Shown: positions 10,636-20,071, counted from the stretch's first letter. The stretch: 53,666 nt of DNA from an uncultured beta proteobacterium (GCA_903839085.1 CAIMBE010000166.1:1-53666), one strand, 5' to 3'. A program made the numbers and translations. The notes: a model not told the origin generated them from the sequence alone.

Positions 10636-11709
10636 ATGACGAATGGGCTGCTGGTGCTGGGCTATGAATCTTCATGCGATGAAACCGGTGTGGCGCTGGT
10701 GCTGACGCGGGGGGATGACCTGCCGCTGCTGCTTGCACATGCGCTGCATAGCCAGATCGAAATGCATCAGGCTTATGGCGGCGTGGTGCCGGAACTGGCC
10801 AGCCGCGATCACATCCGCCGGGTGCTGCCACTGACGCAGCAGGTCCTGTCCGAGGCCGGTCGCGTTCTGGCCGAGGTGGACGTGGTGGCGTTTACGCGCG
10901 GCCCAGGTCTGGCCGGAGCCTTGCTGGTGGGCTCCGGGGTCGCCTGCGCGCTGGCGGCGGCCCTTCGCAGGCCGGTGCTGGGGGTGCATCATCTCGAAGG
11001 CCATTTGCTGTCGCCGTTCCTGAGCGCCGATCCGCCCGAATTCCCGTTCGTCGCGTTGCTCGTGTCTGGCGGGCACACCCAGTTGATGCGGGTCGATGGC
11101 GTTGGACGCTACGCCTTGCTGGGTGAAACGATTGATGATGCCGCGGGCGAGGCCTTTGACAAGTCCGCCAAGTTGCTGGGGCTGCCCTATCCGGGTGGAG
11201 CCGCACTGGCACGACTGGCCGAGCGGGGCAATCCAGCGGCTTTCAGTCTGCCGCGACCCCTGCTGAGAAGCGGCAACCTTGATTTCTCCTTTGCCGGTCT
11301 GAAAACGGCGGTCATGCTGCAGGCAAGAAAATTGGCGCACGGCTCGAACTGCGCAGTCGAGGCCCTGCCTGCCGATGTGCTGGCGGATCTGGCGGCAGCC
11401 ACGCAGGCAGCCATTGTCGAAGTGCTTGTGAAGAAGGCCTTGGCGGCGCTGGCCCAGACCGGCCTTGGGCGCCTGGTGGTGGCCGGCGGCGTCGGTGCCA
11501 ACCAGAAGCTGCGCGTGCAGCTTGGCGACGCCTGCGCCAGGGCGCGGGTGCGGGTGCACTATCCAGAATTGCAGCTATGCACCGACAACGGCGCCATGAT
11601 TGCGATGGCGGCCGCCATGCGCCTGCAGTCAGGCGCCCAGGCAGCCAGCGCGGAGTACGCCTTCGATGTCAGGCCGCGCTGGCCGCTCGATGATCTGAAG
11701 ATCAGTTGA
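10636..11709 (+). CDS. tsaD: tRNA N6-threonylcarbamoyladenosine transferase TsaD
   Basis: A 357-residue Kae1/TsaD protein. With TsaB and TsaE it transfers the threonylcarbamoyl group onto A37 of tRNAs reading ANN codons. [10 protein letters not shown] is at 9-18, the metal-binding HLEGH at 119-123, [10 protein letters not shown] in the nucleotide site, and [10 protein letters not shown] near residue 285. The ATG at 10636 gives the standard N-terminus; an upstream in-frame ATG at 10561 would add 25 unrelated residues. Its 3' end overlaps the convergent Hsp20 gene by 8 bp. Confidence 0.96.
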   Translation: MTNGLLVLGYESSCDETGVALVLTRGDDLPLLLAHALHSQIEMHQAYGGVVPELASRDHIRRVLPLTQQVLSEAGRVLAEVDVVAFTRGPGLAGALLVGSGVACALAAALRRPVLGVHHLEGHLLSPFLSADPPEFPFVALLVSGGHTQLMRVDGVGRYALLGETIDDAAGEAFDKSAKLLGLPYPGGAALARLAERGNPAAFSLPRPLLRSGNLDFSFAGLKTAVMLQARKLAHGSNCAVEALPADVLADLAAATQAAIVEVLVKKALAALAQTGLGRLVVAGGVGANQKLRVQLGDACARARVRVHYPELQLCTDNGAMIAMAAAMRLQSGAQAASAEYAFDVRPRWPLDDLKIS

Positions 11710-12079
11710 TGGTCAGGGTCGTGACCCGGCTCGGCGGCACAAGCTTGCCAAGTTTGAGGGTCAGAACACCATTCTCCAACCTGGCATCGCTGCTGTTGGC
11801 ATCAATGTCCTGTGGCAACTCATAGGCCGCCTTGTATTGGCGTGGCGCGCCTTCCTTGCTCTCGATGCGCACGATGCTGCCCTCAATGCCGATCGTCAAC
11901 TGCTCCTTGCCAATGCCGGGCATGTCGAAGTTCAGCGTGTAAGACTTCTCGTCCTGTTCAATGACGGCAGACTTTTGAGGGCGGGCCGATTGCACTTCCG
12001 AAAGAAAACGTTCCAGTGAACGAGCTGCCGTCGGATAGGCTGGATGGCGAAAGCCAGCAGGGGCGGTGGAAAAAAACAT
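11702..12079 (-). CDS. Hsp20/alpha-crystallin small heat-shock protein
   Basis: A 125-residue small ATP-independent holdase chaperone. The alpha-crystallin domain covers about 35-125: [20 protein letters not shown], the beta-strands with [12 protein letters not shown], and the signature [14 protein letters not shown] near residues 100-113. It is shorter than typical Hsp20, with a short N-terminal arm and almost no C-terminal extension; an I-x-I-like TLTIN ends it. The ATG at 12079 has GGAGT seven bases upstream. A sigma-32-like promoter lies upstream. It stands alone, convergent with tsaD. Confidence 0.88.
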   Translation of the reverse strand: MFFSTAPAGFRHPAYPTAARSLERFLSEVQSARPQKSAVIEQDEKSYTLNFDMPGIGKEQLTIGIEGSIVRIESKEGAPRQYKAAYELPQDIDANSSDARLENGVLTLKLGKLVPPSRVTTLTIN

Positions 12080-12131
12080 GTGGTGACTCCTAGTAAACTG
12101 CGCGGCATTCGACATGAAGTGCGCTTGGATC

Positions 12132-12161
12132 GAATCTGCGCACGATGCCGACGTTTTCAAG
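12132..12161 (-). promoter_or_regulatory. Candidate heat-shock (sigma-32) promoter for hsp20
   Basis: On the minus strand CTTGAAA (12161-12155) matches the sigma-32 -35 consensus exactly. The element 14 bp further (CGCAGATTC, 12140-12132) is only a partial match to CCCCATNT. It lies about 50 bp upstream of the Hsp20 ATG. Confidence 0.4.
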
Positions 12162-12351
12162 AGATATTTTTGATGTTTATTCTTTCTTGCAGGGCCTTGA
12201 AATTGGCGCTTGTGGCGCCAGTCCTGCCAGCCCTGGCGGTCGCACAACCGCGGGTGGCTCACATCAGAATTGCGGCGGCCGAGGCCGAGCAGCCCGGCCA
12301 CTGCAGCATGAAAAGACCGCTGAAATAATCAACACCCAAGCCGGGACCGCC

Positions 12352-13500
12352 ATGCGCCAAGTCATACTCAACCTTGAAGAGTCCAAGATCCGAGAAGTGG
12401 CCAATGCCGGGATCGGACGCAGCGATGTGCTGGCTTTCTGGTTTGGCGAGAGCGATGAGGTCACGCCCGACTTCATTCGCCAGGCCGCGATCGATTCACT
12501 GCGGCGTGGCGAGACTTTTTACTCGCACAATCTGGGTTTGCCCGAGTTGCGCCACGAAGTTTCCGTCTACATGAGCGCGCGCCACGGTCCGATAGGCGTC
12601 GAGCGGGTGGCTGTGACCAGCGGTGGCGTCAATGCGCTGATGCTGGCCGTGCAACAACTGGTGGATGCCGGTGACGAAGTGGTTGCGGTCACGCCGGTGT
12701 GGCCCAACCTCACGGCGCAGCCCGCGATCATGGGAGCGCATGTCAAGTGCGTCACGCTGGCGCCGGTCGACGGCGCCTGGACGCTCGACATGAACGCCTT
12801 GCTGGAGGCGATCACGGCATCGACCAAGCTGCTGATCGTCAATGCGCCGAACAATCCGACCGGCTGGTCTCTCGCGCGTGACGAACAGCAACGCATCCTG
12901 GAACGCTGTCGGTTGACCGGCACCTGGATCCTGGCCGATGAAGTGTATGAGCGTCTTTACTACGAGCCCTCGGCGAACGGCTGCGCTCCGAGTTTCCTCG
13001 ACATTGCTGCACCAGATGATCGCCTGGTGGTCGTGCACAGCTTTTCCAAGAGTTTCCTCATGACCGGCTGGCGCCTGGGCTGGCTCGTCATGCCGGCGGA
13101 GATGACGCACCAGATGGGAAAACTGATTGAATTCAATACCTCGTGCACCAGTGTTTTTGTGCAGCGCGCGGGTGTCGTGGCTCTGCAGCGAACCGATGAG
13201 GTGACGCTGCCGGTGGTGGCGCATCTGAAGCTCTGCCGGGACACCCTGCTCCCCCTGCTGCAGGCGATTGCCGGCCTGCAGACGGCTGTGCCGCGCGGCG
13301 GCATGTACGCTTTTTTCAGATTGCCCGGCTGCGATGATTCGCTGGCGACCGCCAAGCGGCTGGTGGTGGAGGCCGGGCTCGGGCTGGCGCCCGGAGTGGC
13401 TTTCGGCGCCGATGCAAATGGCTGGCTGCGCTGGTGTTTTGCTTCCAAGGACACGCATCGGCTGGCGCAGGGCGTCGAGCGGCTTCGAAAGTGGCTATAA
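12352..13500 (+). CDS. PLP-dependent aminotransferase, class I/II
   Basis: A 382-residue fold-type I aminotransferase. Visible elements are the phosphate-binding TSGGVNAL (89-96), NNPTGW (167-172), ADEVYERL (195-202) with the Asp that pairs with the pyridine N, and SFSKSFLMTGWR (230-241) with the PLP lysine at 233. The C-terminal domain has the substrate Arg in the WLRWCF region. The ATG at 12352 is chosen; an in-frame ATG 207 bp upstream would add a compositionally odd segment. The amino donor and acceptor cannot be told from sequence. It ends on the rpsO promoter. Confidence 0.9.
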   Translation: MRQVILNLEESKIREVANAGIGRSDVLAFWFGESDEVTPDFIRQAAIDSLRRGETFYSHNLGLPELRHEVSVYMSARHGPIGVERVAVTSGGVNALMLAVQQLVDAGDEVVAVTPVWPNLTAQPAIMGAHVKCVTLAPVDGAWTLDMNALLEAITASTKLLIVNAPNNPTGWSLARDEQQRILERCRLTGTWILADEVYERLYYEPSANGCAPSFLDIAAPDDRLVVVHSFSKSFLMTGWRLGWLVMPAEMTHQMGKLIEFNTSCTSVFVQRAGVVALQRTDEVTLPVVAHLKLCRDTLLPLLQAIAGLQTAVPRGGMYAFFRLPGCDDSLATAKRLVVEAGLGLAPGVAFGADANGWLRWCFASKDTHRLAQGVERLRKWL

Positions 13501-13501
13501 T
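13496..13501 (+). promoter_or_regulatory. -10 element of probable rpsO promoter
   Basis: A perfect TATAAT overlaps the stop codon of the aminotransferase gene. The -35 region is weak. It would give an rpsO leader of about 75 nt that contains a hairpin. Confidence 0.5.
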
Positions 13502-13530
13502 CGTCAGGCTTTGCACATTGCACAAGCGCA

Positions 13531-13557
13531 CGTCAGGGGCAGTTCCAGCGCCTGACG
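13531..13557 (+). promoter_or_regulatory. Leader hairpin upstream of rpsO
   Basis: CGTCAGG (13531-13537) pairs perfectly with CCTGACG (13551-13557), and a GC/GC pair continues the stem inside. It lies in the rpsO 5' leader about 28 nt before the start codon. In E. coli, S15 represses its own translation through a leader structure. A similar role here is inference. Confidence 0.45.
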
Positions 13558-13584
13558 CAAGTCCATATTAAACAGGAAAATGAC

Positions 13585-13851
13585 ATGATCGCATCCAGCA
13601 TCAAAGCCGCTGTTGTCAAGGACAACGCCCGCCAGGCCGGCGATACGGGCAGCCCCGAAGTGCAAGTCGCACTGTTGACCGCCCGTATCAATGAACTGAC
13701 TCCCCATTTCAAGACCCATGCGAAAGACCACCATGGTCGCCGCGGCTTGTTGCGCATGGTGAGCCGCCGTCGCAAGTTGCTGGACTACCTGAAGTCCAAG
13801 GACGCCGATCGCTACACCGCGCTGATCACCAAACTGGGTCTGCGCAAGTAA
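13585..13851 (+). CDS. rpsO: 30S ribosomal protein S15
   Basis: An 88-residue S15, a primary 16S rRNA-binding protein of the small-subunit platform. [43 protein letters not shown] and LLDYLKSKD are diagnostic. AGGA lies before the ATG at 13585. It has its own promoter candidate, a leader hairpin and a clear terminator, and is followed by pnp as in most bacteria. Confidence 0.97.
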   Translation: MIASSIKAAVVKDNARQAGDTGSPEVQVALLTARINELTPHFKTHAKDHHGRRGLLRMVSRRRKLLDYLKSKDADRYTALITKLGLRK

Positions 13852-13869
13852 GCGACACGTGAATGATGA

Positions 13870-13905
13870 ACGCCTGAGTTAGGTTACTAGCTCAGGCGTT
13901 TTTTA
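13870..13905 (+). terminator. Rho-independent terminator after rpsO
   Basis: A perfect 8-bp stem, CGCCTGAG (13871-13878) with CTCAGGCG (13891-13898), is followed at once by six Ts. It separates rpsO from pnp. Confidence 0.9.
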
Positions 13906-13935
13906 CTTCGGAGCAGGCAATAACGGAGCGAAGCT

Positions 13936-13979
13936 GTGTCATTCCAGAGCAATTCAACCGAGTTTCTCTGGAATGGCAT
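13936..13979 (+). promoter_or_regulatory. pnp leader hairpin (probable RNase III/PNPase autoregulation site)
   Basis: A perfect 10-bp inverted repeat, CATTCCAGAG (13940-13949) and CTCTGGAATG (13966-13975), can be extended outwards by about four pairs including wobbles. The loop is 16 nt. It lies in the pnp leader with no T-run, so it is not a terminator. In E. coli a leader stem-loop is cut by RNase III and then used by PNPase to repress its own mRNA. The same role is inferred from position and shape. Confidence 0.6.
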
Positions 13980-14051
13980 CGTGTTCTGTGATGCCGGGTC
14001 CGGGCTCTGGCGAAGTGGCCTGCACTTCCCAAATTGACCAGGAGAAATCAG

Positions 14052-16175
14052 ATGAGCATATTCAACAAAGTCAGCAAGACTTTTCAGTGGGGCCAGAACA
14101 CGGTCACCATGGAAACCGGCGAAATCGCGCGCCAGGCCAATGGCGCCGTGCTGCTGGACATGGACGGCACGGTGGTGCTGGCAACGGTGGTCGGCAAGAC
14201 CGAAGGCAAGGCCGGGCAGGACTTCTTCCCCCTGACCGTGGACTATCTGGAGAAGACCTACGCCGCCGGCAAGATCCCTGGCAGTTTCTTCAAGCGCGAA
14301 GGCCGCCCCAGTGAGTTTGAGACGCTCACCAGCCGCCTGATCGACCGACCGATTCGTCCGCTTTTTCCCGAAGGTTTCTTCAATGAGGTGCACGTCGTGG
14401 TGCACACGCTGTCGTTGAACCCCGAGGTCGACGCCGACATTGCCGCCCTGATCGCCACCAGCGCCGCCTTGTCGGTCAGCGGCATTCCTTTCAGCGGTCC
14501 CATTGGCGCGGCCCGCGTCGGCTACGTCAACGGCGAGTACGTGCTCAATCCTGGGCAGACTCTGCGCAAGGATTCGGTGCTGGATCTGGTGGTGGCCGGT
14601 ACCGAGGCGGCGGTCCTGATGGTGGAGTCTGAGGCCGGACAACTGAGCGAAGAGATCATGCTCGGTGCCGTGGTGTTCGGCCATGAGCAGGGCAATATCG
14701 CCATCAATGCGATTCATGAACTGGTGCGTGATGCCGGCAAGCCGGTGTGGGACTGGAAAGCGCCTGCCAAGGACGAGCCCCTGATTGCCAAGGTTGGCGC
14801 CTTGGCGAACGACAAACTGGCAGCTGCCTACCAGATCCGGAACAAGCAGGCGCGCACCCGCGCGTGCCGCGAAGCCTACGCCGTGGTCATGGCTGACCTG
14901 AAGCTTGACGGCGTCGAGTTTGACAGCGTCAAGGTCGAGGGCATGTTGTTTGACATCGAAGCGCGCATTGTTCGCGGCCAGATCCTGGCTGGTGAACCGC
15001 GCATTGATGGTCGCGACACGCGCACGGTGCGCCCGATTGAAATCCGCAACTCGGTGCTGCCGCGCACGCACGGCTCGGCCCTGTTCACGCGCGGTGAGAC
15101 CCAGGCGCTGGTGGTCACCACGCTTGGCACCGAGCGGGACGCGCAGCGCATCGATGCGCTGGCCGGCGAGTATGAGGATCGCTTCCTGCTGCACTACAAC
15201 ATGCCTCCCTTCGCCACCGGCGAGACCGGTCGCGTCGGAACACCGAAACGGCGCGAAATCGGTCATGGCCGCCTGGCCAAGCGGGCATTGATCGCGGTGT
15301 TGCCGAGCAAGGAGGATTTTCCCTACACCATGCGCGTGGTCTCCGAAATCACCGAGTCCAACGGCTCTTCTTCGATGGCGTCGGTTTGCGGTGGCTGCCT
15401 GTCCCTGATGGATGCCGGCGTTCCGGTCAAGGCGCATGTGGCCGGTATCGCCATGGGCCTGATCAAGGAAGGCAATCGCTTTGCTGTGTTGACCGATATT
15501 CTTGGTGACGAGGATCATCTGGGCGACATGGACTTCAAGGTCGCAGGCACCACCAACGGCATCACCGCGCTGCAGATGGACATCAAGATCCAGGGCATCA
15601 CCAAGGAAATCATGCAGGTGGCGCTGGCCCAGGCCAAGGAGGCGCGCATGCACATCCTGGGCAAGATGCAGGACGCCATGGCCGAGGCGAAGACCGAAGT
15701 CTCGACCTTCGCTCCGCGCCTGTTCACCATGAAGATCAATCCGGAAAAAATCCGTGATGTGATCGGAAAGGGCGGCTCTGTCATCCGCGCGCTGACCGAA
15801 GAAACCGGCACTCAGATCAATATCGACGAAGACGGCACCATCACCATCGCGTCGGCCGACCCGGCCAAGGCGGAAGAGGCGAAGCGCCGCATCGAGCAGA
15901 TCACTGCCGAAGTTGAAATTGGCAGGATCTACGAGGGTCCTATCACCAAGATCCTGGACTTCGGCGCGCTGGTCAATCTGCTGCCGGGCAAGGATGGCTT
16001 GCTGCACATCAGCCAGATCGCGCACGAGCGTGTTGAAAAAGTTTCCGACTACCTGTCAGAGGGCCAGGTGGTCCGCGTCAAGGTGATGGAGACCGACGAA
16101 AAGGGCCGCATCAAATTGTCGATGAAGGTCTTGCTTGATCGCCCGAACCAGGGTGGTTCGGATCCACAAGGCTGA
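14052..16175 (+). CDS. pnp: Polyribonucleotide nucleotidyltransferase (PNPase)
   Basis: A 707-residue trimeric 3'-to-5' phosphorolytic exoribonuclease of the RNA degradosome. Two RNase PH-like core domains flank a helical domain. The active second core contains [18 protein letters not shown] and the [21 protein letters not shown] segment. A KH domain with [13 protein letters not shown] lies near 555-615 and an S1 domain ([19 protein letters not shown]) near 622-690. The ATG at 14052 with AGGAGA upstream is chosen over one six codons earlier. It sits behind the leader hairpin described separately. Confidence 0.97.
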   Translation: MSIFNKVSKTFQWGQNTVTMETGEIARQANGAVLLDMDGTVVLATVVGKTEGKAGQDFFPLTVDYLEKTYAAGKIPGSFFKREGRPSEFETLTSRLIDRPIRPLFPEGFFNEVHVVVHTLSLNPEVDADIAALIATSAALSVSGIPFSGPIGAARVGYVNGEYVLNPGQTLRKDSVLDLVVAGTEAAVLMVESEAGQLSEEIMLGAVVFGHEQGNIAINAIHELVRDAGKPVWDWKAPAKDEPLIAKVGALANDKLAAAYQIRNKQARTRACREAYAVVMADLKLDGVEFDSVKVEGMLFDIEARIVRGQILAGEPRIDGRDTRTVRPIEIRNSVLPRTHGSALFTRGETQALVVTTLGTERDAQRIDALAGEYEDRFLLHYNMPPFATGETGRVGTPKRREIGHGRLAKRALIAVLPSKEDFPYTMRVVSEITESNGSSSMASVCGGCLSLMDAGVPVKAHVAGIAMGLIKEGNRFAVLTDILGDEDHLGDMDFKVAGTTNGITALQMDIKIQGITKEIMQVALAQAKEARMHILGKMQDAMAEAKTEVSTFAPRLFTMKINPEKIRDVIGKGGSVIRALTEETGTQINIDEDGTITIASADPAKAEEAKRRIEQITAEVEIGRIYEGPITKILDFGALVNLLPGKDGLLHISQIAHERVEKVSDYLSEGQVVRVKVMETDEKGRIKLSMKVLLDRPNQGGSDPQG

Positions 16176-16208
16176 AGCACGCGGCGGGAAACCTTGGCAG
16201 GCACGACG

Positions 16209-17204
16209 ATGAGAGTCATCGAAATCACGGCTTTCGGCGCGCCCGGCGTACTGCGTGCGGGTGAGCGACCGATGCCGGTGCCGGGAGCGGGTGAATTGCT
16301 GATTCGCGTTTCTGCCAGCGGGGTCAATCGCCCTGACGTGCTGCAGCGCACCGGCCATTATCCGGTGCCACCGGGTGCCTCCGACATCCCGGGCCTGGAG
16401 GTGGCCGGCGTCATCGAGCAGGGCGAGGCCGCGCTGCTGGCGAGCGCGGGCTTCAAGCTCGGCGACCGTGTTTGCGCGCTGGTCGCCGGGGGTGGCTACG
16501 CCGAATTCTGCGTCGCGCCGGTGGGCCAGTGTCTGCCTGTGCCCAGGGGACTCAGCGACATCGAAGCGGCGTCTTTGCCGGAAACCTTTTTCACGGTTTG
16601 GAGCAATGTGTTTGACCGGGCGCGCTTGCAGCGTGGTGAGACGCTGCTGGTGCAGGGCGGCAGCAGCGGCATCGGTGTGACGGCGATCCAATTGGCCAAG
16701 GCGATGGGCGCGACGGTGATTGCGACGGCTGGCAGCGATGAGAAATGCGCCGCCTGTCTCGCGTTGGGCGCGGACCACGCGATCAACTACAGGTCGCAGG
16801 ATTTCCAGCAGGAGGTCAAGCGATTGAGCGCGGGGCAAGGGGTCAACGTGATCCTCGACATGGTGGCGGGCAGTTATGTGGCCAGGGAAATCGAGTGCCT
16901 GAGCGAAGACGGCCGCCTGGTCATCATCGGGGTGCAGGGTGGCGTCAAGAGCGAAATCAATGCCGGGCTGGTGTTGCGTCGGCGCCTGACCGTGACCGGG
17001 TCGACGCTGCGCCCCAGGCCGATCGCCTTCAAGGAAGCCATCGCGCGGGCCTGCCTGAAGAACGTCTGGCCCCTGATCGAGAGCGGCCAAATCAAGCCGG
17101 TGATTCACAGCATGTTTGCGGCAGCGGACGCATCCAGGGCGCATGCCCTGATGGAGTCCAATCAGCATGTCGGAAAAATAGTTTTGACTTGGGGTGCGGC
17201 ATGA
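16209..17204 (+). CDS. NAD(P)H quinone oxidoreductase (zinc-less MDR, PIG3-like)
   Basis: A 331-residue medium-chain dehydrogenase/reductase. The GroES-like N-domain includes SGVNRPDVLQRTGHYPVPPG (37-56), typical of the TP53I3/PIG3 subgroup. The NADPH-binding site GGSSGIGVTAIQLAKAMGA starts at 150. Zinc-ligand cysteines are absent, as in quinone oxidoreductases. It probably reduces quinones or enones in the cytosol. The ATG at 16209 is preferred to a TTG at 16194. Its stop overlaps the tpiA start (ATGA), which indicates translational coupling. Confidence 0.88.
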   Translation: MRVIEITAFGAPGVLRAGERPMPVPGAGELLIRVSASGVNRPDVLQRTGHYPVPPGASDIPGLEVAGVIEQGEAALLASAGFKLGDRVCALVAGGGYAEFCVAPVGQCLPVPRGLSDIEAASLPETFFTVWSNVFDRARLQRGETLLVQGGSSGIGVTAIQLAKAMGATVIATAGSDEKCAACLALGADHAINYRSQDFQQEVKRLSAGQGVNVILDMVAGSYVAREIECLSEDGRLVIIGVQGGVKSEINAGLVLRRRLTVTGSTLRPRPIAFKEAIARACLKNVWPLIESGQIKPVIHSMFAAADASRAHALMESNQHVGKIVLTWGAA

Positions 17205-17944
17205 AGAAGAAGTTGATTGCAGGCAATTGGAAAATGAACGGCAGTCTGGCCGCCAACGAGGCGCTCATCCGGGGCCTGCTCGCAGGACTCGGAACGCCCG
17301 CCGGCCAGGTGGCGCTGTGCGTGCCGGCGGTCTATCTGGCGCAATGCCAGGCGTTGTTGGCCGGAACCGGTCTGGACCTGGGCGCGCAGAATGTCTCGGA
17401 GCATGAGGCCGGCGCCTACACCGGTGAGATTTCGGCTGCCATGTTGAGGGACTTCGGAGTGCGCTACTGCCTGGTGGGCCACTCCGAGCGTCGACAGTAC
17501 CATGGCGAGTCCGACGGCGTGGTAGCTCTCAAGGCGCTGCGGGCACTGGCCAGCGGCATCACGCCGATTGTCTGTGTTGGCGAGACACTGGCAGAGCGAG
17601 AGGCAGGCAAGACCGAAGAGGTCGTCCGGCGCCAGCTCGCCGCCGTGATCCACGCCAACGGCCACTGTATCAGCGAGATTGTGCTGGCCTACGAGCCGGT
17701 CTGGGCCATCGGCACCGGCAAGACGGCCAGCACCGAGCAGGCGCAGCAAGTGCACGCGGTGCTGCGCGCACAACTGAAGGCGGCGACCGCGCAAGCCGAT
17801 CGGATTCACATACTTTACGGCGGCAGCATGAATGCCGCCAACGCAGCGCAGCTGCTGGCCCAGCCTGATATCGATGGCGGCCTGGTCGGCGGAGCCTCGT
17901 TGAAGGCCCCGGATTTCTTGTCAATCATCGCCTCGGCCGTCTAA
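17201..17944 (+). CDS. tpiA: Triosephosphate isomerase
   Basis: A 247-residue TIM barrel that interconverts dihydroxyacetone phosphate and glyceraldehyde 3-phosphate. Lys11 is in GNWKMN, the electrophile His94 in LVGHSERR, the catalytic base Glu165 in AYEPVWAIGTGK, and the phosphate-binding LYGGSMNA and GGLVGGASL near the end. It starts at the ATG overlapping the stop of the quinone oxidoreductase. Order tpiA-secG-tRNA-Leu-nuo is a known betaproteobacterial arrangement. Confidence 0.97.
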   Translation: MKKKLIAGNWKMNGSLAANEALIRGLLAGLGTPAGQVALCVPAVYLAQCQALLAGTGLDLGAQNVSEHEAGAYTGEISAAMLRDFGVRYCLVGHSERRQYHGESDGVVALKALRALASGITPIVCVGETLAEREAGKTEEVVRRQLAAVIHANGHCISEIVLAYEPVWAIGTGKTASTEQAQQVHAVLRAQLKAATAQADRIHILYGGSMNAANAAQLLAQPDIDGGLVGGASLKAPDFLSIIASAV

Positions 17945-17982
17945 TTCCGGCATTGGCTGCTACATATTCAGGAGTACCGCGA

Positions 17983-18336
17983 ATGAGCATTTTTTTATCC
18001 ATCCTTCTTGCTGTTCAGATGATTTCGGCCATCGCCATGATCGGCCTGATTCTGGTGCAGCATGGCAAGGGTGCCGACATGGGCGCTGCCTTCGGCAGCG
18101 GCAGTTCAGGCAGCCTGTTTGGGGCCAGCGGCAGCGCGAATTTCCTTTCGCGCACGACCGCCGTATTGGCCACCGTGTTTTTTGTCTGTACCTTGCTGCT
18201 GGCGTATTTCGGGTCCGTGCGCCCGACTGCGAGTTCGGGCAGCGTGCTGGAAAACGCGGCCGTGACAGCTCCCGCTCCGGCGGCGGTCCTGCCGGCTGCG
18301 CCGGCATCCGGTGCGGCACAGATTCCATCCAAATAA
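17983..18336 (+). CDS. secG: Preprotein translocase subunit SecG
   Basis: A 117-residue inner-membrane subunit of SecYEG. Two membrane helices span about residues 3-22 and 57-75, joined by the diagnostic VQHGKGADMGAAFGSG loop with GSSGSLFGASGSANFLSRTTA. The C-terminal tail is Ala/Pro-rich, as in relatives. The ATG at 17983 has AGGAG upstream; an earlier frame extension lacks support. It is 38 bp after tpiA and precedes tRNA-Leu. Confidence 0.95.
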   Translation: MSIFLSILLAVQMISAIAMIGLILVQHGKGADMGAAFGSGSSGSLFGASGSANFLSRTTAVLATVFFVCTLLLAYFGSVRPTASSGSVLENAAVTAPAPAAVLPAAPASGAAQIPSK

Positions 18337-18453
18337 TTACTGCCGGCGATGCGCTGCGCCGGTGGGGAAACAGCCTGATTTCGGGGTAAACTCTGCGCTG
18401 TCTGAATGCCCCGGCCGCAAGGTTACCTCGGGCAAAAATGACATCAGAAATGC

Positions 18454-18538
18454 GCCTTCGTGGTGAAATTGGTAGACACGCTATCTTGAGGGGGTAGTGG
18501 CGAAAGCTGTGCGAGTTCGAGTCTCGCCGAAGGCACCA
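18454..18538 (+). tRNA. tRNA-Leu (anticodon GAG)
   Basis: An 85-nt class II tRNA with an encoded CCA. The acceptor GCCTTCG pairs with CGAAGGC. The anticodon stem CTATC/GGTAG holds loop TTGAGGG with anticodon GAG. A variable arm (TGGCGAAAGCT region) and the T-arm GAGTTCGAGTCTC follow. It reads CUC/CUU codons and lies between secG and nuoA. Confidence 0.96.
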
Positions 18539-18597
18539 GATAGACATGCTTGATGTGGATCAAAGCAGCAAGCAGAAACTTGAATAAGAATCAACAG

Positions 18598-18957
18598 ATG
18601 AATCTTGATCAGTACTTGCCCATTCTCTTGTTCGTTCTGGTCGGCTTGGGAGTTGGCATAGCACCACAGGTGATCGGCTACATCCTCGGTCCCAATCGTC
18701 CTTACCCCGCAAAGAACTCTCCCTACGAATGCGGCTTCGAAGCTTTCGAAGATGCCCGCATGAAGTTCGATGTGCGCTACTACCTAGTGGCGATTCTGTT
18801 CATCCTGTTCGACCTCGAAATCGCTTTCCTGTTTCCCTGGGCGGTGTCGCTGAAGGAAATCGGCGCGCTCGGATTTTGGGCCGTCATGGTGTTTTTGGCG
18901 ATTCTCGTCGTGGGCTTCGTTTACGAGTGGAAAAAAGGAGCCCTTGACTGGGAATGA
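18598..18957 (+). CDS. nuoA: NADH-quinone oxidoreductase subunit A
   Basis: A 119-residue membrane subunit of complex I with three helices (about 7-28, 62-83 and 90-110). The first cytoplasmic loop, with [20 protein letters not shown], carries the conserved Cys near the quinone entry. It is the first gene of a complete 14-gene nuo operon. The ATG at 18598 gives [10 protein letters not shown]; upstream in-frame starts would run into the tRNA region. Confidence 0.95.
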   Translation: MNLDQYLPILLFVLVGLGVGIAPQVIGYILGPNRPYPAKNSPYECGFEAFEDARMKFDVRYYLVAILFILFDLEIAFLFPWAVSLKEIGALGFWAVMVFLAILVVGFVYEWKKGALDWE

Positions 18958-18961
18958 CGCG

Positions 18962-19441
18962 ATGATTGAAGGTGTTCTCAAAGAAGGCTTCATCACCACC
19001 AGTTACGACTCGGTGGTGAACTGGGCGAAAACCGGTTCCATCTGGCCAATGACCTTTGGCCTGGCCTGTTGTGCGGTCGAGATGATGCACTCGGCGGCGG
19101 CGCGTTATGACATCAGCCGCTTTGGCGCCGAGGTTTTCCGGGCCAGTCCGCGTCAGTCCGATCTGATCATCGTTGCCGGCACGCTGTGCAACAAGATGGC
19201 GCCCGCGTTTCGCAAGGTTTACGACCAGATGAGCGAGCCGCGATGGGTGCTCTCGATGGGTTCCTGCGCCAACGGCGGGGGCTATTACCACTACAGCTAC
19301 TCGGTCGTGCGCGGTTGCGATCGCATCGTGCCGGTTGATATTTATGTGCCGGGCTGCCCGCCGACGGCGGAGGCTTTGCTGTACGGCATTATCCAGTTGC
19401 AGTACAAGATTCGCCGCACGCAAACCATTGCACGCACCTGA
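18962..19441 (+). CDS. nuoB: NADH-quinone oxidoreductase subunit B
   Basis: A 159-residue peripheral-arm subunit carrying cluster N2, which passes electrons to quinone. Ligands are visible in [19 protein letters not shown] and [11 protein letters not shown]. Two starts compete. The ATG at 18962 gives [10 protein letters not shown], the usual N-terminus. A TTG at 18944, which overlaps the nuoA end, has the better Shine-Dalgarno (AAAGGAG six bases upstream) and would add six residues. Confidence 0.95.
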   Translation: MIEGVLKEGFITTSYDSVVNWAKTGSIWPMTFGLACCAVEMMHSAAARYDISRFGAEVFRASPRQSDLIIVAGTLCNKMAPAFRKVYDQMSEPRWVLSMGSCANGGGYYHYSYSVVRGCDRIVPVDIYVPGCPPTAEALLYGIIQLQYKIRRTQTIART

Positions 19442-19451
19442 GGGGATGGCG

Positions 19452-20060
19452 ATGACAACGTACGCTGTAAATCCGCAGACGATCAAGACCCATGTCGAGG
19501 CTGCGCTGGGAGGCCTGCTCAAGAGCAGTGTGGTGCGACTCGGTGAACTCACCATCGTGGTCGAAGCGGAAAATTATCTGAAGGCGGCACAAATTCTGCG
19601 CGATGACCCGACCTGCCGCTTTGAGCAGTTGATGGATCTGTGCGGGGTCGACTACTCGACCTACAAGGACCAGCCGCAGAGCGGTCCGCGCTACTGCGTC
19701 GTGTCGCATTTGTTGTCTTTGAGCCTGAACCAGCGCGTGCGCCTCAAGGTGTTCGCGCCGGACGACAATTTTCCGGTGCTGCCTTCCCTGACCGGTCTGT
19801 GGGGGTCGGTCAACTGGTTTGAGCGCGAGGCTTTTGATCTGTTCGGGATTGTTTTCGAAGGCCATTCCGACCTGCGGCGCATCCTGACCGACTACGGTTT
19901 TATCGGGCACCCGTTCCGCAAGGATTTTCCAATTTCCGGTCATGTCGAGATGCGCTATGACGCCGAGCTCAAGCGCGTCGTGTACCAGCCGGTCACGATT
20001 GAACCTCGCGAAATTACACCTCGCGTCATCCGTGAAGACAATTACGGAGGCCGGCATTAG
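19452..20060 (+). CDS. nuoC: NADH-quinone oxidoreductase subunit C
   Basis: A 202-residue 30-kDa-type subunit of the peripheral arm, separate from NuoD (fused in enterobacteria). The signature [20 protein letters not shown] and [17 protein letters not shown] are present, with [17 protein letters not shown] at the end. AGGGG lies before the ATG at 19452; an ATG two codons earlier overlaps that site and is less likely. It is 10 bp after nuoB. Confidence 0.95.
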   Translation: MTTYAVNPQTIKTHVEAALGGLLKSSVVRLGELTIVVEAENYLKAAQILRDDPTCRFEQLMDLCGVDYSTYKDQPQSGPRYCVVSHLLSLSLNQRVRLKVFAPDDNFPVLPSLTGLWGSVNWFEREAFDLFGIVFEGHSDLRRILTDYGFIGHPFRKDFPISGHVEMRYDAELKRVVYQPVTIEPREITPRVIREDNYGGRH

Positions 20061-20071
20061 GCGGTTTGGTC

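Noticed and set aside
12044-12328. 94-codon frame with a hydrophobic stretch upstream of the aminotransferase
   Set aside because: It crosses the Hsp20 start and promoter region, has no clear ribosome binding site, and the hydrophobic run is short.
13887-16025. 712-codon open frame on the minus strand opposite pnp
   Set aside because: It mirrors pnp in the opposite strand of GC-rich DNA, has no family motifs, and pnp is certain.
18340-18370. Hairpin after secG as terminator
   Set aside because: CCGGCG/CGCCGG can pair but no T-run follows, so I could not call it.
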